From the NCBI RefSeq assembly GCF_003352915.1, contig NZ_CP022314.1, positions 3,381,620 to 3,445,619 on the forward strand: a stretch of 64,000 bases of DNA, in the 5' to 3' direction. The DNA is from Arthrobacter sp. PM3 (GTDB taxonomy: Bacteria > Actinomycetota > Actinomycetes > Actinomycetales > Micrococcaceae). The translations under genes and the position numbers were made by a program. Under the pieces are notes generated by a model that saw only the letters and a list, made by a program, of their open reading frames with translations, was not told the origin of the DNA and searched no databases. Positions 20,698 through 30,010 of the stretch are shown one piece after another (within the stretch, counting starts at the first letter, position 1; every line of letters starts with the position of its first letter).

Positions 20698-20758
20698 AGT
20701 GTTTTCGCAGGTCAGGGGCTTTTTGTCGTTTTACTGTTGACAAAGCTTGACTTTCTGG
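20698..20758 (+). repeat. Left-end arm of element 1
   Basis: The 61 bp after att copy 1 match the 61 bp after copy 2 (31989-32049) with only 5 mismatches, giving 78 of 83 identical positions when the core is included. It contains CTGTTGACAAAGCTTGAC, with the same GTTGAC word found at both right ends, and a T-run that may now terminate the tRNA. The rest of the 304-bp gap up to 21001 shows no gene. Confidence 0.8.
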
Positions 20759-21000
20759 ACCACTCGACGCTATTAGAGTGCCACGCCCCGGGTAACAGTT
20801 GGTGTACCAATGGGAGTGGCTGAATCGTCCGGACCGCCACAATCGGCGGCAAAAGCGCGAGGATGCAGGTTGGGCGAAGTAGTCTGGTTCGCGCGACGTA
20901 ACTTCCCCGCGGCCTAGAGCTGATGAAGTTCGCACGGGCGTACCGCAACACACGGACATCCGATACCTATTGCCGACCATTGAGATCTTTATCGGCTTGA

Positions 21001-24000
21001 ATGTCCTCTATGGGGCGAAATGAAGCTGGAAAGCCAAAAAAGCAGCGACGGAGCAACTTGGATCGGCTAGATCCTCTGGCCCGCGCGCTGAGTAGTTGCA
21101 ACGCAGACGAATTGTGGTGGCTCTTGTTCGCAACTGCATCGTCGCCATCGGCACGCCACCGCCCTGCTTCCGTTGGTAGCGCCCTCGCGGCAGCCCTTCG
21201 AGCCCGCTCTATCGCGCATACCACCCTGTCCAGACCGCTTCCATCAGTCCAAGAAATCGTCGATCAGGCAGCAGAGGCTTCAGGAATCGATGGTGTTCAA
21301 GAGGATTTCATTCCCAAGGACCCATCCGAATCCCTAGTCGTTCGGGTCGGTGATGATCTGCGGCATTCTCTACCTGGCGCCACGGAGCGCCCTATCGCTG
21401 ATCTGTCTCGTGCGCTGCGTTTAGCAGAGGCCCTAGACCCCTTTCTCATGAGGAAGCATGGGTTTGGTCTCGCGAACGTCATCCGAGTGGCCTCCAACTG
21501 GGCGCACACTGCGACCAATGGACTCTCGTCCTCATTTAGCCCTGCTCCGAACCTACAGTTGCGGGACAAAATTGTCCTTCCTGTTGAGGAAGTGGCAGCC
21601 GCCAAAGCCCTAATTTCTCAAGAACCTTTGACGACGTTTGAGCTGAAGGAAGGAGATGCCGCAGCTCTCGAGTGGATGACCACATCATCCGATAACGCGA
21701 ACTTCGATTCTTCAAGTCCGAACAGCCCGTTTGGTTGGTACTTGAGGTACAGAACACCTGGACTACCGGATCGATGGTTGCCTCCCACTTACGTTCCGGA
21801 GATTGTGGGTGCTGCAGTGTCCGAATTGGTTGCTACCGTCAATCGAAACCCCGAAGCACGCCGTGCTCTGCGTATCTCGAGTCTGAATGCCGCGCGAAAG
21901 GCGCTTTGGCGGTTCTCCAAATCGCTCTACGAAGGTGCGCCGAAACTGGCAGGTACGGTTCCGTTGACTGGGCAAGAGATCCAATGGATCCTGCCAGTGA
22001 ATACGAATACTGCCATTGCTGTTTCCATGGTGCAGACAGAAGATTTGTTGCCACAGGGCCAATCATTTGGAAGCGACAGACTTGCGAAAAGAGTCTCCCG
22101 CAGTGGCGAGCCCGTTGTCGTAGCCCTCGCCGGCGGGGGAGAGCTCACGCTGCCAGCCAACACTGAAATAGTCCCGCTTGTTATTTTTGCTGCCGCTGGC
22201 CACCTCGCCGTACCGCAGAGAAAAGGCTCGGCGACACTGGCGTTAGAAGACCTGACGTGGATCGCTGAAACTGCAAAAGACGAAGATGACCTGTATCTCT
22301 TTGCACGAGACCTAAGCGACCCAAGCTTTCCAGAGAATTTCGGGTGGGAAGCCATCAACTATTGGGAACCATGGCGGGCTAACGGTAAGGCTTTCTTCGC
22401 CGGGGGCATCGCCCCCTCATTCTTTTACTTTGAAGCCCATGCCGGGGACGCGGAATGGGAACGGGCTGCTGAGCTCTCCTCACTTGAGGAGGCACTGTAT
22501 GCCACCGGCCTTCCACCTTTGCGTAATACACAGGTGGCCGAACTAACTACGCAGGGCGTGGCAACAATCGCAATCCAGCAGCAGGGTGGACGCTACGATC
22601 CTCTCACCGGCCTCCATCAGGCTCCTCCCGTGGTGGGCTGGTCGCTAGCGCTAACGAATCCACCAGTAGCAATCACGAGGTCACTTCCATCTTGGAGCCC
22701 AGCGGAGCACTATGAATTCTTCTTCGACTTCTGCGGGGGCCTAGTTTTTGCTTTTGACGCTATTCGGGAAAAATGGGAACAAGCGCATTCTCACTCAGGA
22801 ACGACCGGCTATCGACTTGTACTTCAAGCACTCAAATCTGATTCACATATCCATCCTGATCAACCAATCGTGGAGTTCAGTGCCGTTGATGACGTAGATA
22901 TAACGGGTGAACGGATATTCCGATGGGCAATGGATGTCGAAAGATTTGTCGAATTGGCTGACGGTGATCCGCAAGCGGCAAACCGACTAACAGCGGATGC
23001 CTTCGTTGGTTTGCTCGAGTCACTTAACCTTCATAGTGACGTACTTGCGAACCTCCGGGAGGATTGGCTTTCGAACAAGCCCTTCTTGATCCTGGAAACG
23101 GCTAGGTCGAGGACTACTCTCCACCATCTACCCGCGGCGTGGAGCCTCGACTCCGCAGATGAATCAGCTACGATCGCAGCATCTGCCCGAAAATTAGCTG
23201 CCGGTGACGTCGAACCTGGCACATACCGGGGCCACGACGCTAACAGGCTCGTGCAGCAACACCTTGCGCCTCTTGCCTTGGCCGCGCTCACTGAACGCAT
23301 TCGCGCCCATGATAAGCAAGAGATACTTGAGGCCGGGCTAGAGCAGCTCAACCGGGTCATGGACGACGGGACCCGGCTGCGAGAGGACCTCAACAGGGTA
23401 GCCGCCCACCTACACGTCGTATGGGATCCTCAAGAACGAATGGCAGAAGCCATGGGCAACACGCTGATGCTTCGACAGTGCAACGAGATCATCGTCGAGG
23501 CAGCGCTGCGCAGCACCGTCGCTGACGGCCCGACCCTTCCGATAACCGGTCGGAGATGGAGCGGACTTCTCGCAGCAGCGAATGCATATCGGACCATGAC
23601 CACAATCAGTGAGCGCCTGCATCATAAGGTCGCCCCTTTCACCATCGAAATCACCCACGCGTACGAAATCAAATTCGCACAGGACGAACAGCCGGCACCG
23701 GGCTCCTGGGCGCTTGACGTCGATGCCCTGGACAAGGCTTCAGCTGGCGTCAGTCTCAATCTTCGGAAATCATCGGTAACAGAATCGCCGGTCTCCATGG
23801 TTGAACTCGATCAGGCTATGCTCCAAGCAGAAGGGGCAAGCGTGGAGGACTTCTTCCACGTTCTCAGCGCCCTCGTCCGATGGGATTCTTTTTCACAAGG
23901 AAGTAGCGTCGGATCGGTTTCCGAGAATGCGGTTATTGAATGGATCTGCACAGAGGCCAACGACACCACCGGTGTCCGACGGGAACGGTACAGCCGAGCG

Positions 24001-24735
24001 CTAAAGCTCTTAGTCAGCACCTCGGAACAGCTCCAAAAATCTGACTGGGAACCGTGGCAGACCAGAACTAGACGCCACCGACTTCTGGTTCAGCCCATCG
24101 TCCGTTCCGACGCTGGCAGTCTCCTAATAGCGCCGCAATACTTGATGACAAGTCTCAGCGTCTACAACAACCACCTGTCCCAAGGCGTCTTGCCATGGAC
24201 AGGCGGAATCCCGCCAGAGGTAGGAAAAGCCCTCGCACGCATCCGGGACCTGCGTAACAAACACTTTGAAATAAAGGTCGACGAAGACCTGAGGAATCTC
24301 GGCTTCAGAACTATTGCGCGTGTAAAAGCCGGAGATCACGGCCGGCTGGGAGTCCCAACGCTCACGACTGAGGTCGACCTGGTCGCGGCGAAGCCCGGCG
24401 ACAACACCATCTGGCTCATCGAAGCAAAGGATCCTGCCTCCGTACACGCCGTAGCCGAAACCGCCCGGCAGTTGCGAACCTTCTTCCGGGATTCCACGAA
24501 CTCGAGAGGCAAGACCAAGCCGTCTTACTCTACCCAACTGGCCCGGAAGGACGCCGAACTCAGGCCGTTCATTGACCAAGTCGCTCTCAAACTTGGGTTG
24601 GAGCCGCTGACGGACGGACCTGCGTATTGCCTCTCCACTCTCTTCGTGACTCGGAGGGTGGCTCCGGCCGGTTTCGTGAACGAGAAGTTTCCGGTGCTCA
24701 CCCTTGAGGAATACTTGCGTCCTTGGTTGTCGTAG
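21001..24735 (+). CDS. Large protein of unknown function with C-terminal PD-(D/E)XK-like nuclease domain
   Basis: A 1244-residue soluble protein; I do not recognise its main body. No transmembrane, helicase or NTPase motif is evident. The last 150 residues resemble a restriction-endonuclease fold: an acidic helix KVDEDLRNLGF, then D1126 in TEVDLVAAKPG, and E1141-A-K1143 in WLIEAKD, i.e. D-x14-E-x-K, followed by a helix that may carry further nuclease residues. By analogy with similar architectures it may be a single-gene DNA-targeting defence protein, but that is inference. ATG at 21001 or 21010; no clear ribosome site. It is the first gene inside the tRNA-Leu junction, less GC-rich than the chromosome, and stands alone with a 456-bp gap after it. 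Confidence 0.85.
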   Translation: MSSMGRNEAGKPKKQRRSNLDRLDPLARALSSCNADELWWLLFATASSPSARHRPASVGSALAAALRARSIAHTTLSRPLPSVQEIVDQAAEASGIDGVQEDFIPKDPSESLVVRVGDDLRHSLPGATERPIADLSRALRLAEALDPFLMRKHGFGLANVIRVASNWAHTATNGLSSSFSPAPNLQLRDKIVLPVEEVAAAKALISQEPLTTFELKEGDAAALEWMTTSSDNANFDSSSPNSPFGWYLRYRTPGLPDRWLPPTYVPEIVGAAVSELVATVNRNPEARRALRISSLNAARKALWRFSKSLYEGAPKLAGTVPLTGQEIQWILPVNTNTAIAVSMVQTEDLLPQGQSFGSDRLAKRVSRSGEPVVVALAGGGELTLPANTEIVPLVIFAAAGHLAVPQRKGSATLALEDLTWIAETAKDEDDLYLFARDLSDPSFPENFGWEAINYWEPWRANGKAFFAGGIAPSFFYFEAHAGDAEWERAAELSSLEEALYATGLPPLRNTQVAELTTQGVATIAIQQQGGRYDPLTGLHQAPPVVGWSLALTNPPVAITRSLPSWSPAEHYEFFFDFCGGLVFAFDAIREKWEQAHSHSGTTGYRLVLQALKSDSHIHPDQPIVEFSAVDDVDITGERIFRWAMDVERFVELADGDPQAANRLTADAFVGLLESLNLHSDVLANLREDWLSNKPFLILETARSRTTLHHLPAAWSLDSADESATIAASARKLAAGDVEPGTYRGHDANRLVQQHLAPLALAALTERIRAHDKQEILEAGLEQLNRVMDDGTRLREDLNRVAAHLHVVWDPQERMAEAMGNTLMLRQCNEIIVEAALRSTVADGPTLPITGRRWSGLLAAANAYRTMTTISERLHHKVAPFTIEITHAYEIKFAQDEQPAPGSWALDVDALDKASAGVSLNLRKSSVTESPVSMVELDQAMLQAEGASVEDFFHVLSALVRWDSFSQGSSVGSVSENAVIEWICTEANDTTGVRRERYSRALKLLVSTSEQLQKSDWEPWQTRTRRHRLLVQPIVRSDAGSLLIAPQYLMTSLSVYNNHLSQGVLPWTGGIPPEVGKALARIRDLRNKHFEIKVDEDLRNLGFRTIARVKAGDHGRLGVPTLTTEVDLVAAKPGDNTIWLIEAKDPASVHAVAETARQLRTFFRDSTNSRGKTKPSYSTQLARKDAELRPFIDQVALKLGLEPLTDGPAYCLSTLFVTRRVAPAGFVNEKFPVLTLEEYLRPWLS

Positions 24736-25191
24736 AAGGATAGGCGGCGCCGATGCCGACATCACAGAAGAGGCAGCCAGCGAAACGTACACCTTCTTCT
24801 TAGGGTCAGCTTGCGGCGGCTGGGTTCTTCCTGTAATCATGTCAGTTCTGTCGGGCCGGCCTCTAATTGGGCACCTGCAGTGTCAACGTGCGACTTTCCT
24901 CTCATTAGCAGCCCGGACCGTTGTTCTAATAAACCTCAAGGGGATGAAAACGGCCTGTTGACCCGGTCGACACTCTGCGCCTCTGACTGGGTTGAACCGA
25001 CCTCGAATTGCTGTTGATGCCAACCGAAAAAAGGGCCAAATACGCCAACTGATAATGAGGCCGCTGACCATTATGAAAAGTGATCACGACGTCGCTGGGA
25101 CCTGATGCGGCTCCGCCGTACACTGGCTGGGACCCCGTAGCCCTCGCAGGGTAGGGTGCCAATACACAAATTCATTTCGGGGGACAGCATC
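24736..25191. other. Intergenic gap with promoter for the next gene
   Basis: 456 bp with no convincing reading frame on either strand. A -10 box TAGGGT at 25152-25157 and the ribosome site GGGGGA at 25179-25184 serve the gene starting at 25192. No repeat or RNA gene was seen in the rest. Confidence 0.5.
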
Positions 25192-26628
25192 ATGGCAAGG
25201 ACGGTTACGCAGGTCTGCTCGACTGAAGGCTGTGGCAAGCTTGCGGCATTTAGGACCGCCACCAGACCTTCCTGGTGTTTGGACTGCATCGACCAGCTTT
25301 TTCGTGTCGGCGGCCTGATCCCCCTCGAGCCTTTTGTTGACCGCAAGTCCTACCGCCGTACAGAGTGCATCGCCTGCAAATCTCGCTTGCCCTACCGATT
25401 CGAGTACGTGCTCGATCAGCGGCCGTACGGCCCGGTTTGCAGAGTGTGCCACTGGCGCGAATGGGGAGAGCAAAACCGCGCCAGGACGAAGACAGAACTG
25501 GATCAAGCCGTGGTTGCGGCACTGAAGGCGCCGACTGGACCCAGCGAGGCAGACCGGGAGCTGCTCGCCACAGACACGGCGGTGCGAGCATCGGTGAGGA
25601 GATGGTGGTGGCCAACGGAGCGCATTCAGGCGACCGTCGGAATGCTCCACCATGACCTATTGTTCGATACCGCAGAACACAATGACGGCATGGACCCCGT
25701 TGCCATCAAGTGCCTTAATTGCGGCTACGAGCACGTAGAGCTGCCCGGCCGTTTGGCCGCAGAGCTATCTGGTCACTGGTGCCTTTGCCCGATTTGTAAC
25801 AACCGCAACAAAGGGATCTGCGCCTCCGATGTCGTTGTCGGGTTCTCGTCCCATGGCATGTCCGTCGCGGAACCAGAGGCAGGAACCGACACTGTCCAAG
25901 CTGCCCGGTGCGCGCGCTGTGAGACACCCAGGCGAATTTCCATGCGTCGCCTCAACAGGGGCGCCGTTCCCTGCTACGTGTGTGATGGCGCCGCGGATCC
26001 ATCGAGCCCTCATCGCGTGTACCTCTTCCACTTTCCGCGTTGGCACGCATATAAGGTCGGCATCACGAACAGCGGCAACGATTCACGCCTGGACAGGCAC
26101 CGGCTTGCCGGTGGCCAGCTGATTGAGCTCATTGAAGTACCGCACCGGGGTGCTGCTTTCTGGGTTGAACAAGAGGTCCTCAATGCCATGCTGCCGTGGC
26201 CCGCTACGGGCCTACCTACAGACCGGGCAATCAGCGGATGGACCGAGATGTGGGACGACAGCGCACCCATAAATGTTCGCCTGGGAGACTACATCGAAGC
26301 GGCCAACGCCATCACCCTTGACCGCGAACTCATTGAGGATTGGAAGCGGAACAGGTCCATGCCGGTCCTGCCGCCTTCCGACTTCATACTGAAACGTGGC
26401 GATACCGTTTGCTTCACTGGCTCGGGCCCCGAGAAGTCCCGGGCCGAGTGGAAAAAGCTGGCTGAAGGAGTCGGACTCCGCGTCGCAGGTTCCGTCACCT
26501 CGACTACTACGGCGCTTGTGGCTCCTCCCGGCGGCAGCCCGAACACGAAGGCAGTTGCGGCATCGAGTATGGGCGTACCGGTCATCAGCTATGAGGATCT
26601 TCTTGCGGCTGTTGAACGCCTGAGCTAA
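25192..26628 (+). CDS. Zinc-ribbon / GIY-YIG / BRCT fusion protein
   Basis: A 478-residue protein of unusual make-up. The N-terminal 260 residues hold four Cys4 clusters that look like zinc ribbons (C9/C14-C29/C32, C59/C62-C83/C86, then two more CxxC pairs around 170-205 and 225-255). About 265-335 is a GIY-YIG-like nuclease domain (RVYLFHF, YKVGIT, an Arg in RLDRH, and Glu in WVEQEVL). About 395-475 is a BRCT domain (DTVCFTGSG, ending VPVISYEDLLAAVERL), as in DNA ligase and other repair proteins. The parts suggest recognition and cutting of particular DNA structures. ATG at 25192 is chosen for its GGGGGA ribosome site; GTG at 25156 is the alternative. Function is inferred only. Confidence 0.85.
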   Translation: MARTVTQVCSTEGCGKLAAFRTATRPSWCLDCIDQLFRVGGLIPLEPFVDRKSYRRTECIACKSRLPYRFEYVLDQRPYGPVCRVCHWREWGEQNRARTKTELDQAVVAALKAPTGPSEADRELLATDTAVRASVRRWWWPTERIQATVGMLHHDLLFDTAEHNDGMDPVAIKCLNCGYEHVELPGRLAAELSGHWCLCPICNNRNKGICASDVVVGFSSHGMSVAEPEAGTDTVQAARCARCETPRRISMRRLNRGAVPCYVCDGAADPSSPHRVYLFHFPRWHAYKVGITNSGNDSRLDRHRLAGGQLIELIEVPHRGAAFWVEQEVLNAMLPWPATGLPTDRAISGWTEMWDDSAPINVRLGDYIEAANAITLDRELIEDWKRNRSMPVLPPSDFILKRGDTVCFTGSGPEKSRAEWKKLAEGVGLRVAGSVTSTTTALVAPPGGSPNTKAVAASSMGVPVISYEDLLAAVERLS

Positions 26629-26734
26629 GCCCCTTACTTCATCCGCCAACTGAATCTGGTATGGGTTCGGCGGGACGCAGGAAACGCCGCTGGAGGAAGC
26701 ATTCAGCTTTCATCAGTTCCGCAATTCGACGGTC

Positions 26735-26740
26735 TAAAGT
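26735..26740 (+). promoter_or_regulatory. -10 element before the coiled-coil/DUF4041 operon
   Basis: TAAAGT, 36 bp before the ATG at 26776, with a GGGGGTGG ribosome site (from 26764) between them. No good -35 is visible. Confidence 0.35.
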
Positions 26741-26775
26741 GGTCGTTGGTCCGTTTTTCTATGGGGGTGGTTGGA

Positions 26776-28023
26776 ATGGCGCGGAGTCGCGGGTTTCTTG
26801 CAGAGATTCAACGTCAGCAGCGGTTGGCTCAGCAGCGGGAGAATGCTGCTCAACGGGCTGCAGCGGCGGCGCAGGCAAGGGCGGAAAGGGCGCGGGCTGC
26901 CGCGGTTCGGGCGGTGGCGGCAGCGGAACGGGCGTCTGAGGCCGACCGCAAGCGGCTCGAGAAGGAGGCCAAGGCCGCGCACGTCGAGGCGCAACAGGCC
27001 TTGGCCGAGCAGCTCAACGAGGACCTAGCTAACGAGTACGCGCAGATCGACGGCCTCCTTGGTGCCACCCTGGAGTCAGACGACTGGGTTGACCTGCAGT
27101 CGCTGAAGCGGATAGTGCAGCACCCGCCGTTCCCCCGTCCCGAACTGGAACGCCCGAACCCAGTTCCTGGACCCATCGAGGTGCCCCCACCTCCGGTCCT
27201 GCGCGAACCAGAGCCTCCGACGGGACTCTTCGGCCGGAAGAAGAGGTTCGAGGCGGCTCGCCAAGAGGCCGCGGCCGAGTATGAGCAGGCCATGCGGGAG
27301 TGGACGGCGTACCGGGACTCGATCCCGTCAAAGGAGGCTGCGCTTAAAGCGACGCACGCTGCCTTCGAGAAGAAGAGGCTCGAGCAGCTCAAGGCTGAGA
27401 TTTCCCGCTATGAGGGGGACTGCAAGGAGCGCGAGAAGGAGGTCGCCGAGCACAACGCATCCATCGACGACCTTGAGGCCGCCCTTGGCTATGGGGTGGC
27501 CGACGCGGTCGAGGAGTACGTCGGGATCGTCCTGGCGAACTCCCTCTATCCCAACCACTTTCCCGTTCAGCACGAGGCCAAGTTCGACCCGGATACGGCT
27601 GAGTTGAAGCTCACTGTCGCTGTGCCAGCACCGGACCAGGTCCGCACCGTGAAGGCCTGTAGGTATGTCAAGGCCAGCGACGAGATTACCGAGGCCCAGC
27701 TGTCGAAGACGGAAGCGAACAATCGCTACGCCTCCGCAGTGCACCAGGTCGCGATTAGATCACTGCACGAGATCTTCGAGTCCGACCGCCAGGGCCTCAT
27801 CCAAGCGGTCTCCCTGCAGGTCGGCCCCCAGACGAGGGACCCCGCGACAGGGCGAAGCACGTTCATTCCGCTCGTCGCGGTGACCTCACACCGGGAGACG
27901 TTCCTGGAGTTCGACCTCTCTGGTGTCGTCCCTGCTGCGACGCTCCAGCACCTCGGCGCTGCCGTGTCGAAAAACCCCTCGGCGCTGGCAGCGGTGGATC
28001 CCGTCGGCGTACGTCGTTCATGA
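26776..28023 (+). CDS. Coiled-coil protein of unknown function, first gene of the DUF4041 pair
   Basis: 415 residues. Residues 1-85 are an Ala/Arg/Glu/Gln-rich helix predicted as coiled coil; about 115-145 is a Pro-rich linker (PRPELERPNPVPGP, EVPPPPVLREPEPP); about 150-230 is a second charged coiled coil; and the C-terminal 185 residues form a globular domain (AVEEYVGIVLANSLYPNHF ... GATGRSTFIPLVAVTS-type strands) that I cannot name. ATG at 26776, behind GGGGGTGG, is preferred over the upstream in-frame GTG at 26746. It overlaps the next gene by 4 bp (ATGA), so the two products are probably made in fixed proportion and interact. Confidence 0.8.
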   Translation: MARSRGFLAEIQRQQRLAQQRENAAQRAAAAAQARAERARAAAVRAVAAAERASEADRKRLEKEAKAAHVEAQQALAEQLNEDLANEYAQIDGLLGATLESDDWVDLQSLKRIVQHPPFPRPELERPNPVPGPIEVPPPPVLREPEPPTGLFGRKKRFEAARQEAAAEYEQAMREWTAYRDSIPSKEAALKATHAAFEKKRLEQLKAEISRYEGDCKEREKEVAEHNASIDDLEAALGYGVADAVEEYVGIVLANSLYPNHFPVQHEAKFDPDTAELKLTVAVPAPDQVRTVKACRYVKASDEITEAQLSKTEANNRYASAVHQVAIRSLHEIFESDRQGLIQAVSLQVGPQTRDPATGRSTFIPLVAVTSHRETFLEFDLSGVVPAATLQHLGAAVSKNPSALAAVDPVGVRRS

Positions 28024-29408
28024 GCCTGGAGCGCCTGCGGTTCAACCCCGCCCCTGGGTGGCCGCCCGCACGGGCCGGGTGGACGCCCCCTGCGGGCTGG
28101 AGGCCTCCGAGCTCCTGGCCTCCACCGCCGCCGGGCTGGCAGCTTTGGGTCCCAGACGGCGAGGAGACAGCGGCCGACAAGCCCACCGGTATGCCGGATC
28201 CCGACTGTGCCGAGCTCGCGCAAGAGACAACGCAGGCGGGCGCCCTTGGTTCCGGGGGTGAGACGTCAACGGGGAGGCTCGAAGCACTCGAGGCAGAGAA
28301 CGCGAGACTCCGCCGATTGCTCGAGGACGCGTCCGTGGCGTCTGAAGCCGTTGTTCAGCTCGATGACCAGAAGGTGCTGCAGGAAGTCGGCATCTACCGG
28401 TACCACCACCCTCTTGAGAACGCCGCGGCATACCTGCCACGCCTCCAAGACGTCGAGTCCCGCGCGGCGGCTCTGATCCGCGACGGCCATGCGATCGAGA
28501 CGTCGAACATGTTCACTTTCGACAACTCGCTGGCCAAGGGTCGGAAGATGTCCGCAGACCTTGCCAAGCTAATGCTCCGCGCCTACAACGCCGAAGCCGA
28601 CAACAGCATCCGCACGCTGAAGGCCGGCAACGTTCAGACGGCCAAGCGGCGGCTGGAAGCCTCCCGCGTCGCGATCGCCCGATTGGGAGCGATAATGCAG
28701 ATGCGCATCAGCGATGCGTACCATCGTCTCCGCGTTGAGGAGATCGAGCTGACGGCTGACTGGCTGATGATGAAGCAGGAGGAGAAGGAGCGGGAGCGCG
28801 AAGAGCGGGCCCGGCTCCGCGAGGAACGGCGGGTGGAGAAAGAGCTCGCGGAGGAACGTACCCGGCTCGACAAGGAACGCGCGCTGCTCACGCAGACGCT
28901 CGAGACCCTGTCCGCTGCCGGGACCACGAATGAGGACCTCGTCCGGCGGCTCGCCGAAATCGACCAGGCGATCGCGGAGAACGACTACCGCGCAGCCAAC
29001 ATCCGCGCTGGCTACGTCTACGTCATCTCCAACCGAGGAGCGTTCGGCAAGGGAGTCGTCAAGATCGGACTTACCCGCCGGCTCGACCCCACGGACCGTG
29101 TCAGCGAGCTCAGCGGAGCCTCTGTCCCCTTCCGCTTCGACATCCACACCATCTACTTCTCCGAAGATGCCGTCACCCTCGAAGCCGATCTACACCGTCA
29201 CTTCGCAGACCGCGCCGTGAATCAGGCGAACGCCCGGAAGGAGTTCTTCTTCGCCACACCGGCCGAAGTGCGCGACGTCCTAGCAGGCAAGGTCGGTAAT
29301 CTCCTGGAGTTCACGGAAGAGGCTGAGGCGACCGAATACTTCCAGTCTTTGGGCGCGTGGCCTCCCCAGCAAAGGGCATTAGACGGCGGATTAGAAACAT
29401 CGAGCTGA
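28020..29408 (+). CDS. DUF4041 / T5orf172-type GIY-YIG nuclease-like protein
   Basis: 462 residues. The N-terminus is Pro/Trp-rich (PGWPPARAGWTPPAGW, PPPPPGWQLW), resembling short GWxPP repeats. About 90-300 contains the DUF4041-like helical region (YNAEADNSIRTLKAGNV) and a strongly charged coiled coil (KEREREERARLREERR). About 331-415 is a GIY-YIG domain of the T5orf172/MUG113 type: GYVYVIS, VVKIGLTRR, an Arg in DRVSEL, Glu in TLEADLHRHF, and VNQANARKEFFF. Such proteins occur in phages and mobile islands. Coupled by ATGA to the coiled-coil gene. It is the second GIY-YIG protein in this element. Confidence 0.85.
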   Translation: MSLERLRFNPAPGWPPARAGWTPPAGWRPPSSWPPPPPGWQLWVPDGEETAADKPTGMPDPDCAELAQETTQAGALGSGGETSTGRLEALEAENARLRRLLEDASVASEAVVQLDDQKVLQEVGIYRYHHPLENAAAYLPRLQDVESRAAALIRDGHAIETSNMFTFDNSLAKGRKMSADLAKLMLRAYNAEADNSIRTLKAGNVQTAKRRLEASRVAIARLGAIMQMRISDAYHRLRVEEIELTADWLMMKQEEKEREREERARLREERRVEKELAEERTRLDKERALLTQTLETLSAAGTTNEDLVRRLAEIDQAIAENDYRAANIRAGYVYVISNRGAFGKGVVKIGLTRRLDPTDRVSELSGASVPFRFDIHTIYFSEDAVTLEADLHRHFADRAVNQANARKEFFFATPAEVRDVLAGKVGNLLEFTEEAEATEYFQSLGAWPPQQRALDGGLETSS

Positions 29409-29568
29409 CGAGAAAACAGACGGAACGTTATATGCAGCTGTCGCACCTTCACGAACTCGCACGGTGCTCAATGCGAACCACGTCCCGGCTACCGCAGCTA
29501 GTCTACTTGGCGACCCATATTAGGCCGTCATGCTGGATGGGCGAGGAACGCGGCCCTTCTGTTGCAAC

Positions 29569-29600
29569 AAAAGCGCCCCACGTCAGAAGAGATGGGGCGC
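29569..29600 (-). terminator. Terminator for the minus-strand lipoprotein gene
   Basis: GCGCCCCA (29573-29580) and TGGGGCGC (29593-29600) form an 8-bp stem with a 12-nt loop; on the minus strand it is followed by TTTT (29572-29569). It lies 23 bp beyond the lipoprotein stop. Confidence 0.8.
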
Positions 29601-29623
29601 CGTCTGTGACTAATGAATTGTGG

Positions 29624-30010
29624 TTATGAACCCAGCGAGAGGCTTACGCCCTTCTCCAGTTCTTCCCGCGTGTATTCAATGGTGCCGCGGTGCGAGACCT
29701 GGACGCTGAAGAATTTGGAGTCGGCCTTGATGTCCGAAACTGTAAATGGAAACTCACACCATCCACCCTTGTACTTCCCCTCACCCAGCTCCCCTTTACC
29801 CACCGTCTTTCCATCCGCCGTGATTACCACTTGGGCGCCAGTCGCTATGTCGGCATATCCCCGGTAGCCTTTGCATTCTCCACCGCCGGGCGCGTACTGG
29901 GTAACCCCGTCCATGCCGAGTGTCATTGTTCCCTTGGCGTCGAAGGAGCTCGGGCCGGCGCAGCCAGTCAGTGCGAGGATGGCAGCAGCAAGAAGTATTG
30001 CTTTTTTCAA
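29624..30010 (-). CDS. Small lipoprotein of unknown function
   Basis: A 128-residue secreted lipoprotein. The signal peptide has the Lys pair at 2-3, a hydrophobic core (ILLAAAILA) and the lipobox LTGC, with lipidation expected at C17. The mature part looks like a small beta-rich domain with Cys in GGECKGY and GGWCEFPF that may form a disulfide. Start codon is TTG at 30010, supported by GGGGAG 9 nt upstream on the minus strand. It faces the GIY-YIG operon and ends in its own terminator. No named family recognised. Confidence 0.8.
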   Translation of the reverse strand: MKKAILLAAAILALTGCAGPSSFDAKGTMTLGMDGVTQYAPGGGECKGYRGYADIATGAQVVITADGKTVGKGELGEGKYKGGWCEFPFTVSDIKADSKFFSVQVSHRGTIEYTREELEKGVSLSLGS

